Origin: Monarcha castaneiventris obscurior
Lineage: Eukaryota; Chordata; Aves; Passeriformes; Monarchidae
Length of the DNA: 64,000 bases
Assembly (NCBI GenBank): GCA_026261815.1
Contig: JAMPIT010000484.1
Coordinates: 10,576,501 to 10,640,500, forward strand
Reading direction: 5' to 3'
A program made the translations under genes and the position numbers. A model generated the notes under the pieces. It did no database searches. It saw only the letters and a program-made list of their open reading frames with translations, and had not been told where the DNA came from. Of the stretch, positions 49,300 to 60,708 are shown in pieces; the stretch's first letter is position 1, and each line of letters begins with the position of its first letter.

Positions 49300-49610
49300 C
49301 AGCCCCAAAGAGCAGCGTGCACTGCGAGCTCCACCTGAGTGCAGCAGGAGCAGAAACGCTGCCAGACTGACGCAGTGTTTGCCACTGAGCTGTGAAATCC
49401 AAGCTCCACTCCCTGGTCGTGCTCTGCCGAATGCAGTCAGGAGGAAGGAAGCGGATAACTCCCCCTTCCACCCACCTCTCCCTCCCCTCCCCGTCCCACT
49501 CAGAGCTTGGCCTTTATAACGCGGCATTTTCCTCCCAGGTAGGGAATCGATCCCCCAGACTCCAAAGGCTACGTGCAAGACACAGACTCCTGCTCACACG
49601 TCAGTAATGC
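49300..49610 (+). promoter_or_regulatory. Weak promoter-like stretch with TATA box
   Basis: About thirteen CpG in 310 bp, more than the surroundings. A C-rich segment (cctccccgtcccactc, SP1/MAZ-like) ends about 15 bp before a TATA-like cctttataac (TTTATAA at 49513-49519), which would place a start near 49540-49550. A donor-like aggtaggga follows at 49538. No downstream exon can be supported. Chance is a reasonable alternative. Confidence 0.25.
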
Positions 49611-52600
49611 TGCTGTTTGCTAGTGCAGTGATGTATTAAGGATAACCACAAAAGCGGATGAGATATTTTAAGAAAACCAACCTATTCATAATTTATTTTT
49701 TTCAAATCAGCATGTTGGCTCTCTGCTGCAACACTTAGCTGAGTCATTGCATGTCGTGTTCAGAGGTGAATGCCAGTAGATGTGTCACCAGAGATCTTGC
49801 TTAAAATTCTAACACGGGTATGAGCAATCAGGAGGAGCAAGAGACCTGAAACTGTAGAAGACACTGACTAAAGGTATGGCCTGGTACAAGTCACAGCTGA
49901 CTGAGCCATTTCTTGGGAGACTGAGCTGGCCTTGGTGAGAGACTTGGCAGTGGGGTCTGTTGGGGAGAACACCAAAAAGTGAGTGCATCCCATGTGGGGT
50001 GTGAAAGAGCAAGTGTTCTTTGGGCAATGGGCTTTCTGTAAAAGGCAGTTTGAGGAGCTGTAAGCGAGGAAGCTGCTCAGTGCTGGCCACATTCTGGGAA
50101 CCATGCTTTGCAAGGAAATAAAACCACTTGTCAAAGAAACACCTGGCTCCATTGTCAAAATCTCCAAAAGAAAGTTTCCAAGAGATGGATTATTGGCTCA
50201 CTTCTTGGACCAAAGCACAGCAATAATATAACCAAGCCATGCCAGCTATTGCCTGTCCCCTGAATTCACCGATTTCAAGCCCGAACAATGATTCATCCAA
50301 AGATTTACACTGCAGCCTTCCTGCTTTGGACACACATTCCAACAGCAGAGAAGAGGGGACTATGCTACTTCTGAAAGCCCTCCTGTAAAGCTTTTCCCCC
50401 AAACTCATACTCCTGCATTGTGTTTGAGAGCCTTGACCCTTCACATCTGCCGTGACCAATCCTGGCTTGGTGCAAGGCCCCCAGCACCTCACAAGAGAGA
50501 TGCTGATAGCCAGTTCCTGTGAAATGTGTTTCTCTGTTGGCCCTGGTGGATAGCACTTGTGGCAGACACAAAGGGGAGGATTAAACAGGCTGATCTACTT
50601 GAAATTAATAATACTTATTAAAAAAAGCACTTCTCTTCTTCTAGTCAGGAGCAAAGCTGGACCAAACCCATCCTCTTGCCTGGTATCAGAGAACAAGAGG
50701 TAGAGGCCTGGGAATTACTGTGCTGCATTGCATGAGCCAAAGGGTCATATTTCAAATATAGATTTTTTACAACAAGTCTTTGTGAAGAGAATGGAGGGAA
50801 AGAAATATCCCTGTAGAGCCTTGTCCTCAGCCAAACTAACCACCCATTCATGAAATCCACAGCCCAAGCCTTGAAACCGCTGTTCTAAACTGCTGAGAAT
50901 AAAAATAACATGATAAAATTTGCTTTTGTGTCAAAGGATCCTGTGAGATTCTGTAGGTGGGAGCAAAGGGTGGAAGAATAAGGAAGAGTCTTAAAGATAA
51001 TTATTTTCATTATCAATTGCAAACCACACTTCTGGCTTAAAAACTGTGATCTGTTCAGCACCAATACTGCTGAAATATCGTTTTCATTCTTGTTTTCATT
51101 ATTACTATTTTTTCCACTTTCCATCTTACTTGATTCCTGATTGTTCCCCACTTCAGTAGCCTGGCTTGTTATTCTATTATCTTCCTCAAGAGGCTTTTAT
51201 GTGGAATCTGTAGGAGGAGATGGAGGCTTCAAGGGGGAACTCCTGCAACAAACCCTTTTCCATTATTTCTTTACTCCATTTCATGCACTTATTTATTTTA
51301 CATAATAATGCACATGGTATCAGGAGAAGCAGAAGAAAATAATACAGAAAGAAAGGCCAGAAAAATTAGTTATAGTTCAAGAAGCCTTAAAGTGAATGCC
51401 AAGGAATAAGCCTTGGTTTTTTTCAACATGCAAGTAGCCAGGGTGGTAAATTACTTGTCATGCATTTGCTGGACATCTTGATTGCTTCAGTTTCAGCGGG
51501 TCTGTGGACTGCATGGAAAAGTAGTTTGCAAACAACAAAGCCACATCCTAGCACTTGTCTCAGCAGACACTGAGTGAGGTGACCTTGGCTGCAGTGCCTC
51601 TCTTCATGCCAGGATGGCTGGGCACATTTAGGAGCATTTATTTGGGGGTATCAGGAAACCAGCTCCCATGCTGGCTGAGGAAAGTATCCCTGGGGGACAG
51701 AGAAGTGTTATCCCCATTTTACACGTTAAAAGCTGTGACAAAAAATAGTTTATTTGTTTAATTTGAGGCAAAGCAAGAAACCTGTGGGAGGACTGGGGAG
51801 CACCCTCAGTTCCCAGCCTCAGACAGATGGCCAATCCAGCAGCACCACTGTTCTTTCACTCTGAGCTTTCAGCAACAGAGAAGCATAAAGTGAATTTACT
51901 TCTGCATATGAGCAGATGCTGGAGGGGAGATTTGTTTTCCTGTCCTTTTTTTGCAGTCCCTGCCTAGCTCTGCTGGAGGCTGAGTAAGTGAGATAAAATG
52001 CTGAACCAAAGCTACAACACCCACTAATGCAAATTGTTCTTGGCCAGTTCTCATGGCCACCTTCATTTTCTGCAGAGAAAGGAGTGTCTGGTGTTCAGAC
52101 ACAAGAAACCCTTGAGTTTCCTTCAGAGCCTGATAATTTCTCCCAGCCCAGCTTATGTGTAACAAGGGAGCAGCCAACCAAAAAGTGATTTTTCTAAACT
52201 TTGAATACAGCCAGCCTCTCAGGAGAGCGTGGGGCACTGTCCTGGCTTCACCCAGAGCTTGGTGGCCTGGTGAGGCTCAGTTGTTCTAAACAGCAAAACT
52301 CCTTGCAGAGCCAGCTATAAGGCCATCCCTATGGGATAATGCAACTTACTCACTTTTATATTCTCAGCTTCATACTAAATGGCAACACAGATACCATTGA
52401 CAGACAAATTAGCCAAGTCAGCATTTGAAGGATTCTCACTGCTAATGATCTCTGGTCCATGAAGGCAAACCTAAAGACTTCAGGCTATACAAAACACTGC
52501 AGATGAGGAACCCAGCTGTTGATACAGCTGGCATCAATAAGCATTTCTAACGCAGAGTCCAAAAAGATCTGTGTATAAAGTGCACTGCTGCACAGAGATC

Positions 52601-54699
52601 ATGCAGAAGTCAAGGGCTGTGCTGTTTATCTAAGTTTGGTACTGAAATCTCCCTCAGTCCTCCTCGCAGTACACACAGCCCAGCCTACTGGGACTGAAGA
52701 GTCTGCAAATGCACACTTGTTAACACACAAGATTCCCTCCAGCAGGGACAACGCTGTGGGATTGCAGCCACATGGAGGGGAACAGCCACACGGGGGAAGA
52801 GGCAATGATGGTAAAAGCAGACCTACCACAGGCAGGAAGGCAGGAGAAGATCCAGGGCACTAACTTAAGGATATGTGAATATTCAATGCAAAAGGTAAAA
52901 AAAAAAGGGGTTTGAGCTTGCTCAGAAAACACATTGCAAACATGTTCATGAATGTTTGAGACAATGAATGCAATGTCTGAGGAGGGGGGCTGCAAGTCCA
53001 TTCCTCCCCAGCTGAGCCCAGGGCTCTACCACTGCCATCAGATATCCCCAGGGAATAGACCCCTGGGGTCCCAGGACTCTGTCCAAATACTTCAGCTTCA
53101 TGGCATGGCTGAGGTGCTGAAGAAATGCTGGGAAACTCCTTGGCTAGACTGGACTGAATTATAGACATGAGGAGTGGAGTGAGGCAGACTAAGACAGGAA
53201 TGAGCTCCTTTGGGTAGAAACCAAGGAAAGACAGAGATCCAAAATGCCAATCCAAAGGGCAAGGTAAGGGCACAGTCAAAATCCAGAGAAGTAAGGGAGA
53301 TAGATGGACTCCAAGGAACCAGCTTGTAAAGTCAGGTGGTGGCTGTGGCAAAGTTGAGAGGAAAAGGTCAGGTCCCAAAGAAGACTGGAAAAGGCAGACC
53401 TTGGATGCTGAATTCCAGGGTAATTCAGTGCCTGGGGCAAAAACAGTCTTAGGCATATAAGTCAAAAGCAACATTGTGCCAACAGCTATTTTATGTGGTG
53501 GAAGTGGTTGGGTGGATGCTGGAAAGCCTTTCTCCTCTGAGCTGCTGCTTTTGTGTGCTTGCTCCCACCTGGGAGTTTGACCTGCTCCCACCTGGGACCA
53601 GTGAGGCTGCCATACACTCTAAGACTGAGTCAGGCCCAGCAACATTTACCCGTTTAGTACAGACCAGGGATTTTTGAGGACTGACTAACAAATATTTGCA
53701 CAGAGCTTTAAATATGTCAAGGGCTTGGTTTAACTAGGCTTTACACTGCTGTACAGGGATGTGCAGGTAAAAAAGGAAGAGTCAGAACATGTTGTCAAAC
53801 AGGGACTTAGCTGGCTGGATTACAGAGCTGGACCTGTCCTCTTATCCAGCTGCATAGGAAGTGTTTACAATTAAGCTGAAATGTGTTCTAAAGACCTCAC
53901 TCTCCAGGTCACAAAGCAGATTTGCTACACCTTTGGGAACAGCCAAAGCTTTTTTGGGGGCTGCAGAACTTGGATACAGTGAGTCTGGTTCAGAAGTGAT
54001 GTTGGAAGAGCTGTACCAATACTTTCTGGTCTCCATAAAGTGAACGTCAACCCCACACAAGCTGTTGCAAGCTAGTACCCAGCAGTGTCCCAAGCACACA
54101 TGGGTGTGAAGGAGCTGTAATTGCTCATGGTTACATGGTATTTAAGAAGATAAGCAGAAAGCGCCATAAGAAAGTTCCAGGGCTGTTCACCACCCTTGTA
54201 CTGGCCAGACTGGACCTCAGCTCTCACTGAAAGCCTGGTTTCTCCTGCCTTTTTTGTTCCCTGCTTCCACAGCCTCATTCAGCACTGATCTGAAGACATC
54301 CCCACCTCACTGCTTTCCTCCTGAGGCAAAAAGCTCTCTCAAGACCTTGCTCAGCCCCACACGAGTGCCCGTGAGGGACTCATTGCCTGCCCCCACCAGC
54401 AGTCTGCCTTCCCTGGGGACTTCCTTCAGCTGCACAGGTCTGAGTTACACCTCACCCCCCTACTCCACCATGATCAAACCAACAACGGATCATGCTGAAC
54501 AGGATGGGAATCCCTCAGGCAGCAATTGTCCCAGCTAATGTTAGGGAATTAATTACCCTTCACCTTCCACGAAAATGAAGAACCCCTTACTGTCCACTGG
54601 TAATTGGGAAAGTGGGATGAGTTCAATGATAAACAGCAATGTCTGTATCTTAAAACAGAAATTATCACAATAAAAGAAGCAGTGGTTGTTTTCCAGGAT

Positions 54700-55135
54700 T
54701 GATGCCTTGAGAGGTCACCTAAAAACAGAGACTAGACAAGAATGAGGGAATAAAGGTAGGTATTTCTTTGAAAAGCCTTCAAAGGTACCCCCTGGGGAGC
54801 CAGAGGCTACTGCCAAGATGGACCCCAAGACGGACAACAGGCCACGAGTTCTTCACACTTTTATAAGTTTCGTTCATTTGCGTATCAGGGTTAATTCTCC
54901 AATTAAAGCTTCAGTTAATGATGTAATTTCCCCAAGCTTGCCCCCCATTCAGAAGCTTTTGGTTTATACTTCTGGGCCTAGGATGGTCTGTGTCCTTGGA
55001 GAGCAGGCCTGGAGGGGCTTTGTTATGTCTACCTATCATGAGAGAGCAGAAGTTAACAGGCTACAAGAAACTTCAGTGTTACACACTAGGCAGTACAGGA
55101 TTTGAAAAATACGAAAGTTAAAACCTAAGGCATCA
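54700..55135 (-). mobile_element. Endogenous retrovirus LTR
   Basis: A 436-bp LTR in minus orientation. Its ends form a perfect 9-bp terminal inverted repeat, TGATGCCTT at the 5' end (55135 inward) and AAGGCATCA at the 3' end (54700), giving the TG...CA termini typical of retroviral LTRs. A TATA box (TATAAAAG on the minus strand, 54865-54858) divides U3 from R-U5. The canonical AATAAA is not seen after it; a caaagaaata word may be its decayed form. Wording of the U3 part (accatcctaggcccagaag on the minus strand) is, as I recall it, like passerine LTRs. No coding region is intact nearby. Class (ERVL or ERVK-like) cannot be settled here. Confidence 0.75.
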
Positions 55136-55144
55136 TTCCCCCCT
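55136..55144 (-). other. Retroviral polypurine tract
   Basis: Immediately outside the 5' end of the LTR the minus strand reads AGGGGGGAA, the expected polypurine tract that primes plus-strand synthesis directly before a 3' LTR. The bases flanking the two LTR ends do not form a target-site duplication (ccaggat left, ttccccc right), as expected if this is a 3' LTR still joined to a remnant of internal sequence rather than a clean solo LTR. Confidence 0.6.
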
Positions 55145-57424
55145 GGCTTTGGTACATGCATTTCCCTTGCCCTTGTGCACTGGCTCACTACACTCCCATG
55201 GCATGGCTCCATACAGATGCTGTAGCTCCAGCTGTGGGGAGCAGACAGTGCTGGGACACAGCACGGCAATTTTGGGCTTTTAAAAGCTTCTTGCCTTGTC
55301 TTTTTCTGTGGCAAAGTCAAGTACCTGACCCAGAGTCCCTGCAATCTGTCTCTATGCTGACAAACCTTCCTGAAACAACCTGAACTTCAAAGTTTGGTGG
55401 GAGCCAAATTACTTCCCCAGCGCTTCCCAGAGGGACTAGATTAGTTAGGAGGCCAGACGTCAGCACTGTCATCAAAGGGCACAGAGTATCTCACAGGGGA
55501 CCCCTTAGCAGGGAAAGAGAGAGGGAAATGTGGGAATTTCTGTCTGGGCTGAGTATCCACTTCATCCGCCTGTCATCAGAGGGAAGAAGGGGCAGGGGAA
55601 AGAGAAACAAAACTGGTAATTAGCTCACTTGGGTATCCCAAGATGACTGCAGTTCAAAGTGTTTGGTCAAGACCTTGGTAGACGCTTTTTCACTGCACCA
55701 GACAGTGTGAAAGAGGACAAATGAGTGAGAAAGCAAGCAAACTGGAGAGTACATCTCATTGTTCATTAAGTGTCTGGTGCTTAGAGGAACAGTTTCTCCA
55801 GCTGCCTCTGGATGGAAGAAGCACTTGTGAGCATTAGGAGAGAATCCTGTAGGTAGCATCTTAACGAAGCCAACACACTGCACCAAGGAAAAAGAACAAG
55901 GAGGAGAAGAAAATTAAAAGAAGGAATTAAGCTTAGTATCTCACTTGCAAGGCTAGAAACTGGACCAAAAACCCCAGCAGAGCTGGCTGCACTCAGGCTC
56001 CATTTCCATGAGAGAGAGCTGACAGAATATGTCTGGCCAGCAATGAAACCAGTTTCCTTAGAAATCAGAGGAAAGCTGTTCTACCTCTCCCCTACCCCTG
56101 AAAAAAAAGATAAAAATCTGACTGTGCTCTTGGCTTTGTTGTTGGAGGTAGATGTTCTCAGTAGAGTATAAGGGGATCATCCTGCATTTCCTCTGTATGG
56201 TGGCAGCTCTGTGCTGTGCCCACCACTGTGAATTCAGTGTTCAGAGTGAACCTGCCCACAGCTCTCCGTGGATATCAGGGGCCTGGGAGCTATGTCAACC
56301 CCTCAAGGAAATCCATGTGCCATCATGGACTGGGTCCTGGCTGCTCTGCTCTGAATAATGTCAGGTTTTTGAGACTGTTGGTGAAAGCTGGCAGAAAGTA
56401 CAGTGCCCTACCCAGGGATGGAAAAAGCCATCCACACTCCTCCACTGGCTCAAGGAGTCATTGCATTAAGTTTTTAGGGGCAAACGCACAAAGGCATTGA
56501 CCTGCCTGACTCCCACATAGGTGCTGAGAACCTGCACAAATCAGTGGAAGTTCTGCACATCATCTCCCTCACAAGGCACTGCCCTGGCTGCTTGTGCCAG
56601 TTCATGGCCTCGGTTGCCCCAGGGTGCATTAAGAGGGGGTACAGCTCCTTGCTCCTCTTCAGTCTGGGTAGTTGTGTGCTACCAGGGGGCAGGATTAAAT
56701 GTACATGTGGAGATATTGTTACTCTGTTCCTTCCAGACCTGATCTGGGTAGGAAATCTGAGTGCTGAGCCAGTTGTGAATTCTCTCCTACACTGCCTGGC
56801 AGAGAGCAGGAGCTGATGTCAAGTAAACAGAGAGAGGATGTCTCTAAATTAAGGGAATTCTGAGAAATGTTTTAATACAGAATAGCAGAAATTGCCTTCT
56901 CCTTCATAAACCATCCTAAGATGTGTAGCTCACAATGTGTGATAGAGACAGGTACAAATGCCTCCGCGCACTCCGGTTTATAAGTGGCTCTGTAACAGGT
57001 GTTATCATTTTGTCTGCTCAGTATTTTAACATCATTCATTTGTGCCATTGCAACGTGGCACAACAACGCATCTTAGAATAATTTACTGTGAAGAAGCAAT
57101 TGCTATGAATCACATCATATTGTCATTATGAATAAAGTACATCCACACGCTGTGCCTTCAAGGAAAGTGTGGAAGAGACGTGCTCACCATTCAGCTTCTC
57201 ACAGCCCCGCATTTGCTTTTCTCCTTTCATTTCAGTTGTTCTCAATCTGCCCCTGCACAAATAATCACATCCCAAGGCTCAAAGAGGTTTTTTTGCCTCC
57301 CTTTTATTCTTTTTTGTCATTGTTTACCAGTCACAGAGTCTGTCTGACCATGACTTGTGGGCTTTCTTGAACGAAGAGTACAGCTGCTGGTGCTTGTAGA
57401 TGGATGCTTTTGTGACTGACTTAA
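55145..57424. other. Non-coding stretch; may begin with retroviral internal remnant
   Basis: If the LTR is a 3' LTR, internal retroviral sequence should continue to the right on the minus strand. I see no recognisable gag, pol or env motif, and no second LTR copy of TGATGCCTT/AAGGCATCA, so the provirus is truncated or the internal part is too decayed. 56150-56820 is moderately GC-rich with short open frames and the CTCF-like motif listed separately. Confidence 0.5.
56678..56693 (+). promoter_or_regulatory. Strong CTCF-like motif
   Basis: gctaccagggggcagg matches the CTCF core (CCASYAGRGGGCRS) at nearly all positions and is the best such match I noticed. The minus-strand motifs at 37831 and 47805 point away from it, so the arrangement is divergent. 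Confidence 0.45.
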
Positions 57425-57545
57425 ACAGAATCGCAGAAAAAGGTTAGATGGGATTTCTGGAGGTCGCCTTTACCACCTTTCCTCAAAGCAGAGCTAACCT
57501 CTTTGCTACCAACTTTCGAGTACATCAGCCTGAGAAATTGAAACC
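57425..57545 (-). mobile_element. CR1 LINE 3'-end fragment
   Basis: The plus strand reads acagaatcgcagaaaaaggt, tagatgggatttctggaggt, cgcctttaccacctttcctc, then aaagcagagctaacctcttt. This is the reverse complement of another avian CR1 subfamily end (family: cagaatcacagaa...ggaggtcatctagtccaac...ctcaaagcagggcc). It has more substitutions than the 41532 copy, so it is probably older. It is 5'-truncated. Confidence 0.78.
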
Positions 57546-57699
57546 TGCAGGGACTTAGGAAAGATGAGAAGTGGAAGAAAAATCAGAAGAGCCCTTCACA
57601 CTCAGATGCATGAAGGTCATGGCACAGTCTGTAGATTTGGGTATGCTGATCCTGTCTCCGCTTGCTTCACAGTGATAGAGAATATGTATTTACTGAATG

Positions 57700-57722
57700 A
57701 TTAATTAATTAATTAATTAATA
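57700..57722. repeat. (ATTA)n microsatellite
   Basis: Five to six perfect ATTA units (ttaattaattaattaatt), 23 bp. The tract also forms overlapping TAATTA homeodomain words, but perfect periodicity favours a simple microsatellite. Confidence 0.9.
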
Positions 57723-58113
57723 GAATGCCATACCAAGGAATGCTGATCTCACCCAGAGTAGGAATATGACCTTGAGACTGCCAGAGTCTCAACTTTCAAG
57801 ACACAGCTGTCTCTTCCCTCTTTTCCTTCAGAGTGCGCTCGGATTTCTCACTGCCCGACTTTTAGTCAGGAAACAAATGTTTTGTCCCAGTTCCATTTCT
57901 GAAACACGTCCCCATACTTTGAGTTTTCTCTGTCACAAGTGGAGAAAAAAAAGCACCAAACAGAAAGCAAAAGACAATTTTAAAACCTCAGAAACTGACA
58001 CAAAACAAAATTGGTATTTTCTCCTCCAGTTTCACTTTCTTAAGTCATTGTTCTGAGAGATCATCCTGATATTTTTTATTTCTCTTCCCCTTTTCTATTT
58101 CATTTTCAATCTG

Positions 58114-58127
58114 CTCTCTCTCTCTCT
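58114..58127. repeat. (CT)7 microsatellite
   Basis: Seven CT units inside a longer pyrimidine-rich patch (58075-58130). Confidence 0.85.
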
Positions 58128-58551
58128 GACAATTCTGTCTGGCTGCTATCCAACAGGCCTGTCCAGTTTCTTCTTGTACAAGCATATAGCACAAAAGAAT
58201 ACAAAGAAGACTGGAAATGCAATTATAAAACTGTCTCTTCCACCCAGGCACAGATTTTTTAGGCAGCAACCTCCCTTTCAGCACAGTTGGAAGGAAAAAA
58301 AAATGTAACCAAAGCCCTTCTGAGCAATGTCATTATTTATTCTGGATGAAATGTCCTGCAGGAAACTTTAATTAGACCACATGTATGATAAACTAACAGA
58401 GCAGGCTGAAGGGAAAAATTAAACAAATAAAAAGGGTAATGGTGCAATTACCTATATTTCTTAAAGCTGTAACTCTTGGAGGTGAGCCCAGTATATTCAG
58501 AGTTCAGGAGCTGAAAAGGGGACATGCACATTGAGGTTGAAAGTGACACAA

Positions 58552-58562
58552 ACACACACACA
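58552..58562. repeat. Short (AC)n microsatellite
   Basis: acacacacaca, about five and a half units, followed by gag. It is short and may be polymorphic. Confidence 0.75.
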
Positions 58563-58760
58563 GAGTTGTCACTGAAACAGCTTTTCACTGGATATTTGGG
58601 CTTTTTAACTAAAAGAAAATACTGTAAAATACCTCATTAAGAACAAGAATTGTCTGGGAAAGCAAAATTCTGGGTTCCTCAGTAAGCACAAGAAAAGATT
58701 TAGAATTATGGGAGTGGAAATCTCCCTGTCAGAACTGCTGTGAAATAGTTACATGACTCT

Positions 58761-58816
58761 GTGCATGTGTGTGTTTGTGCGTATCAGTACATGTACAGGC
58801 ATATGTGTATTTGTAC
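58761..58816. repeat. Degenerate TG-rich, alternating purine-pyrimidine patch
   Basis: gtgcatgtgtgtgtttgtgc, gtatcagtacatgtacaggc and atatgtgtatttgtac follow each other, a decayed TG repeat that could adopt left-handed helix. It contains a gtacatgtac palindrome. Confidence 0.5.
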
Positions 58817-60674
58817 AATGGAGTTTTTTTATGAAAAAACTTTTTCAACTACCAGCTAAATTGTTTAATTGCAGAAAAGTAGGCAAAAAGATTTGTCATA
58901 AGATCAGCACTGTCTGAAAATACAGTATCAGCAATTAAAAGAAATAGCCAACCCACCAACTGCTGAGCAGCAATCTATAACCCATGCTGCAACATTCTGC
59001 TGATGCCTTGTGCATCCTTCTCCAATACTCATAATAAAAAAAATATAATTCCAGACCTCAGGTGAGCATCCCTCAAGTGTTCCCTTCTTAAATGGTAATA
59101 TTTATAAGCAAATATATGGCAAAAAAATAGAAAATATTGAAGAAAAATGAAAACTCAGGAGGGGACTAAGAAGTGGGCTGGAATTTGCTGCTCCTTGTTA
59201 TTGATGAAGAGAGGACTGTGGAGTGCAGTTTTAATTATATACAGCATTTCCTATATTTCCCTGGGAAAAAAATGGGTCTTTCCATTTGGCCCTTGCACTG
59301 CAAATGGAAAATAGGTGGAGAGCCAAAGCTCCTCTTCAGGTATTCAGCCACCTTTAAACATGAGAAGGGACTGGGGATTTCTGCAGAGAGTCATGCTCTG
59401 GCTGGCTGCAGCTCTCACCAGCACTGTGCACGTGCCCTGACAGGGGCCAAGAAATCCAGCAGCAAAAGCAGAGCTGAGTCTCCTGGTCTCTGATCTGTTG
59501 GGGATCTGTTGTGGTGAGACTGCCATCCAGGCATCTTCCTAGCTAGCTGTCTTTCAGAAGGAAAGAGGTAGGGCAATTGTCACTGGATTTTAAGCCACTG
59601 TTTGGGAGCAGAAGGCTTTTGAGATCTCCACTGAAGTACAACTGAGCTAATACAGACTGATGCCAAAGATGGTTGAGACAATTTGATTCATAGAGAAAAA
59701 TGCAAGCTTTTGCTAAAGACAAACTTCCACCATTGCTAATGTGGCAGTTTCCCATGAGTTACCTCTGGCTTTGATTGCTTTTTAGGCATTTAGGGAACAG
59801 CAGGTAAAAAACATAGCTGTTATTTATTTCTTACTTGGCTCCTGAAGTTTAAATGGTCTATGGGACCAGTGTTGTCCAAAGTATGTGGAAGGGTTCAGAT
59901 TTCAAGTGCTCTCAAAGAACAGAAGTATCTGCATTTTGGGTTCTGACCTCTGACCATCTGTCACTTTTTATGTACTGATAAAAATATTGCAGCCCCTTGA
60001 CACCCCACATGTCCAACCTTTTCTGTAAGCAACTTGTTGGAAACATATAATTTTGGGGATCCTGTTTTGGTCTATGCAGCTCTGGGTTTTCTCTCTTTTT
60101 CCATTCAAGAATGGAAGGCAAAGTTCTGATCATTTCCAGATGGCTCAGAATAGTTTTGTGCACTTACAGCAGTGCCTTGGAGACACCTGGGCATCTGGAC
60201 CTCTGCATCCTGACATTCCTTTGTGTGCTGCATGGGAAACTTTGGCTTCATTTAACCAAGAGGCAGCAGCAGAGGAACTTCTGGGGAAGAAGGGCTTTGG
60301 GTTGCTTCAAATGTCCAGCAGTCCTTACTCAGCACAGCATCTGAGCCTGTGCTTAGGGATAAATGCGTGCTCCAAGCTTCACTGCCTTACCCAAGGTTTA
60401 ATCCTATCCGTTTAAGCATATGCTTATGAACTCTGGTGAATTCAGTCCTTGAACTCACAAGCCTATTTCAATGGAGAAAAGGCAAAAATCACCAGTGCTT
60501 TAGTAGAAGAAAGATAGGGCTTCCAGCCTTCATGCAAATATCCCAATTCAAAGAGTAAAAGGGAATTCAAAGAGAAGTTCAGAAAGGATGTGCTCTGTCA
60601 GCAGCGTTGGCTCCAGCTACTGTGTTTTTCAAAGTATACCATGAATGTGGTGTATTAAAACATTGTTAACATAC

Positions 60675-60708
60675 AGGCACATTCATTGGATGTATATGCA
60701 ATGTGCCT
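60675..60708. other. 12-bp hairpin with one bulge
   Basis: AGGCACATT (60675-60683) pairs perfectly with AATGTGCCT (60700-60708), and the next CAT (60684-60686) pairs with ATG (60696-60698) across a single bulged C (60699), leaving a 9-nt loop. The total is a 34-nt stem-loop with 12 pairs. Flanks do not extend the stem, so it is too short for a standard pre-microRNA. Confidence 0.55.

Larger units (their letters stand above)
47401..54699. other. Non-coding stretch, no gene seen
   Basis: No gene recognised. 47500-47620 is GC-rich, and 49300-49610 is promoter-like (listed separately). 51700-51730 contains ttatccccattttacacg, perhaps a sliver of L2/MIR-type repeat. On the minus strand 52860-53591 is stop-free (243 codons; 204 from the first ATG at 53474) but encodes a Pro/Ser/Leu-rich sequence with no recognisable domain. 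The DNA there is rich in gtca/aaggtc words that may be an old unrecognised repeat. Confidence 0.6.

Noticed and set aside
55145..55620. Retroviral internal coding remnant beside the LTR
   Set aside because: Expected from the polypurine tract, but no gag, pol or env motif could be recognised in any minus frame.
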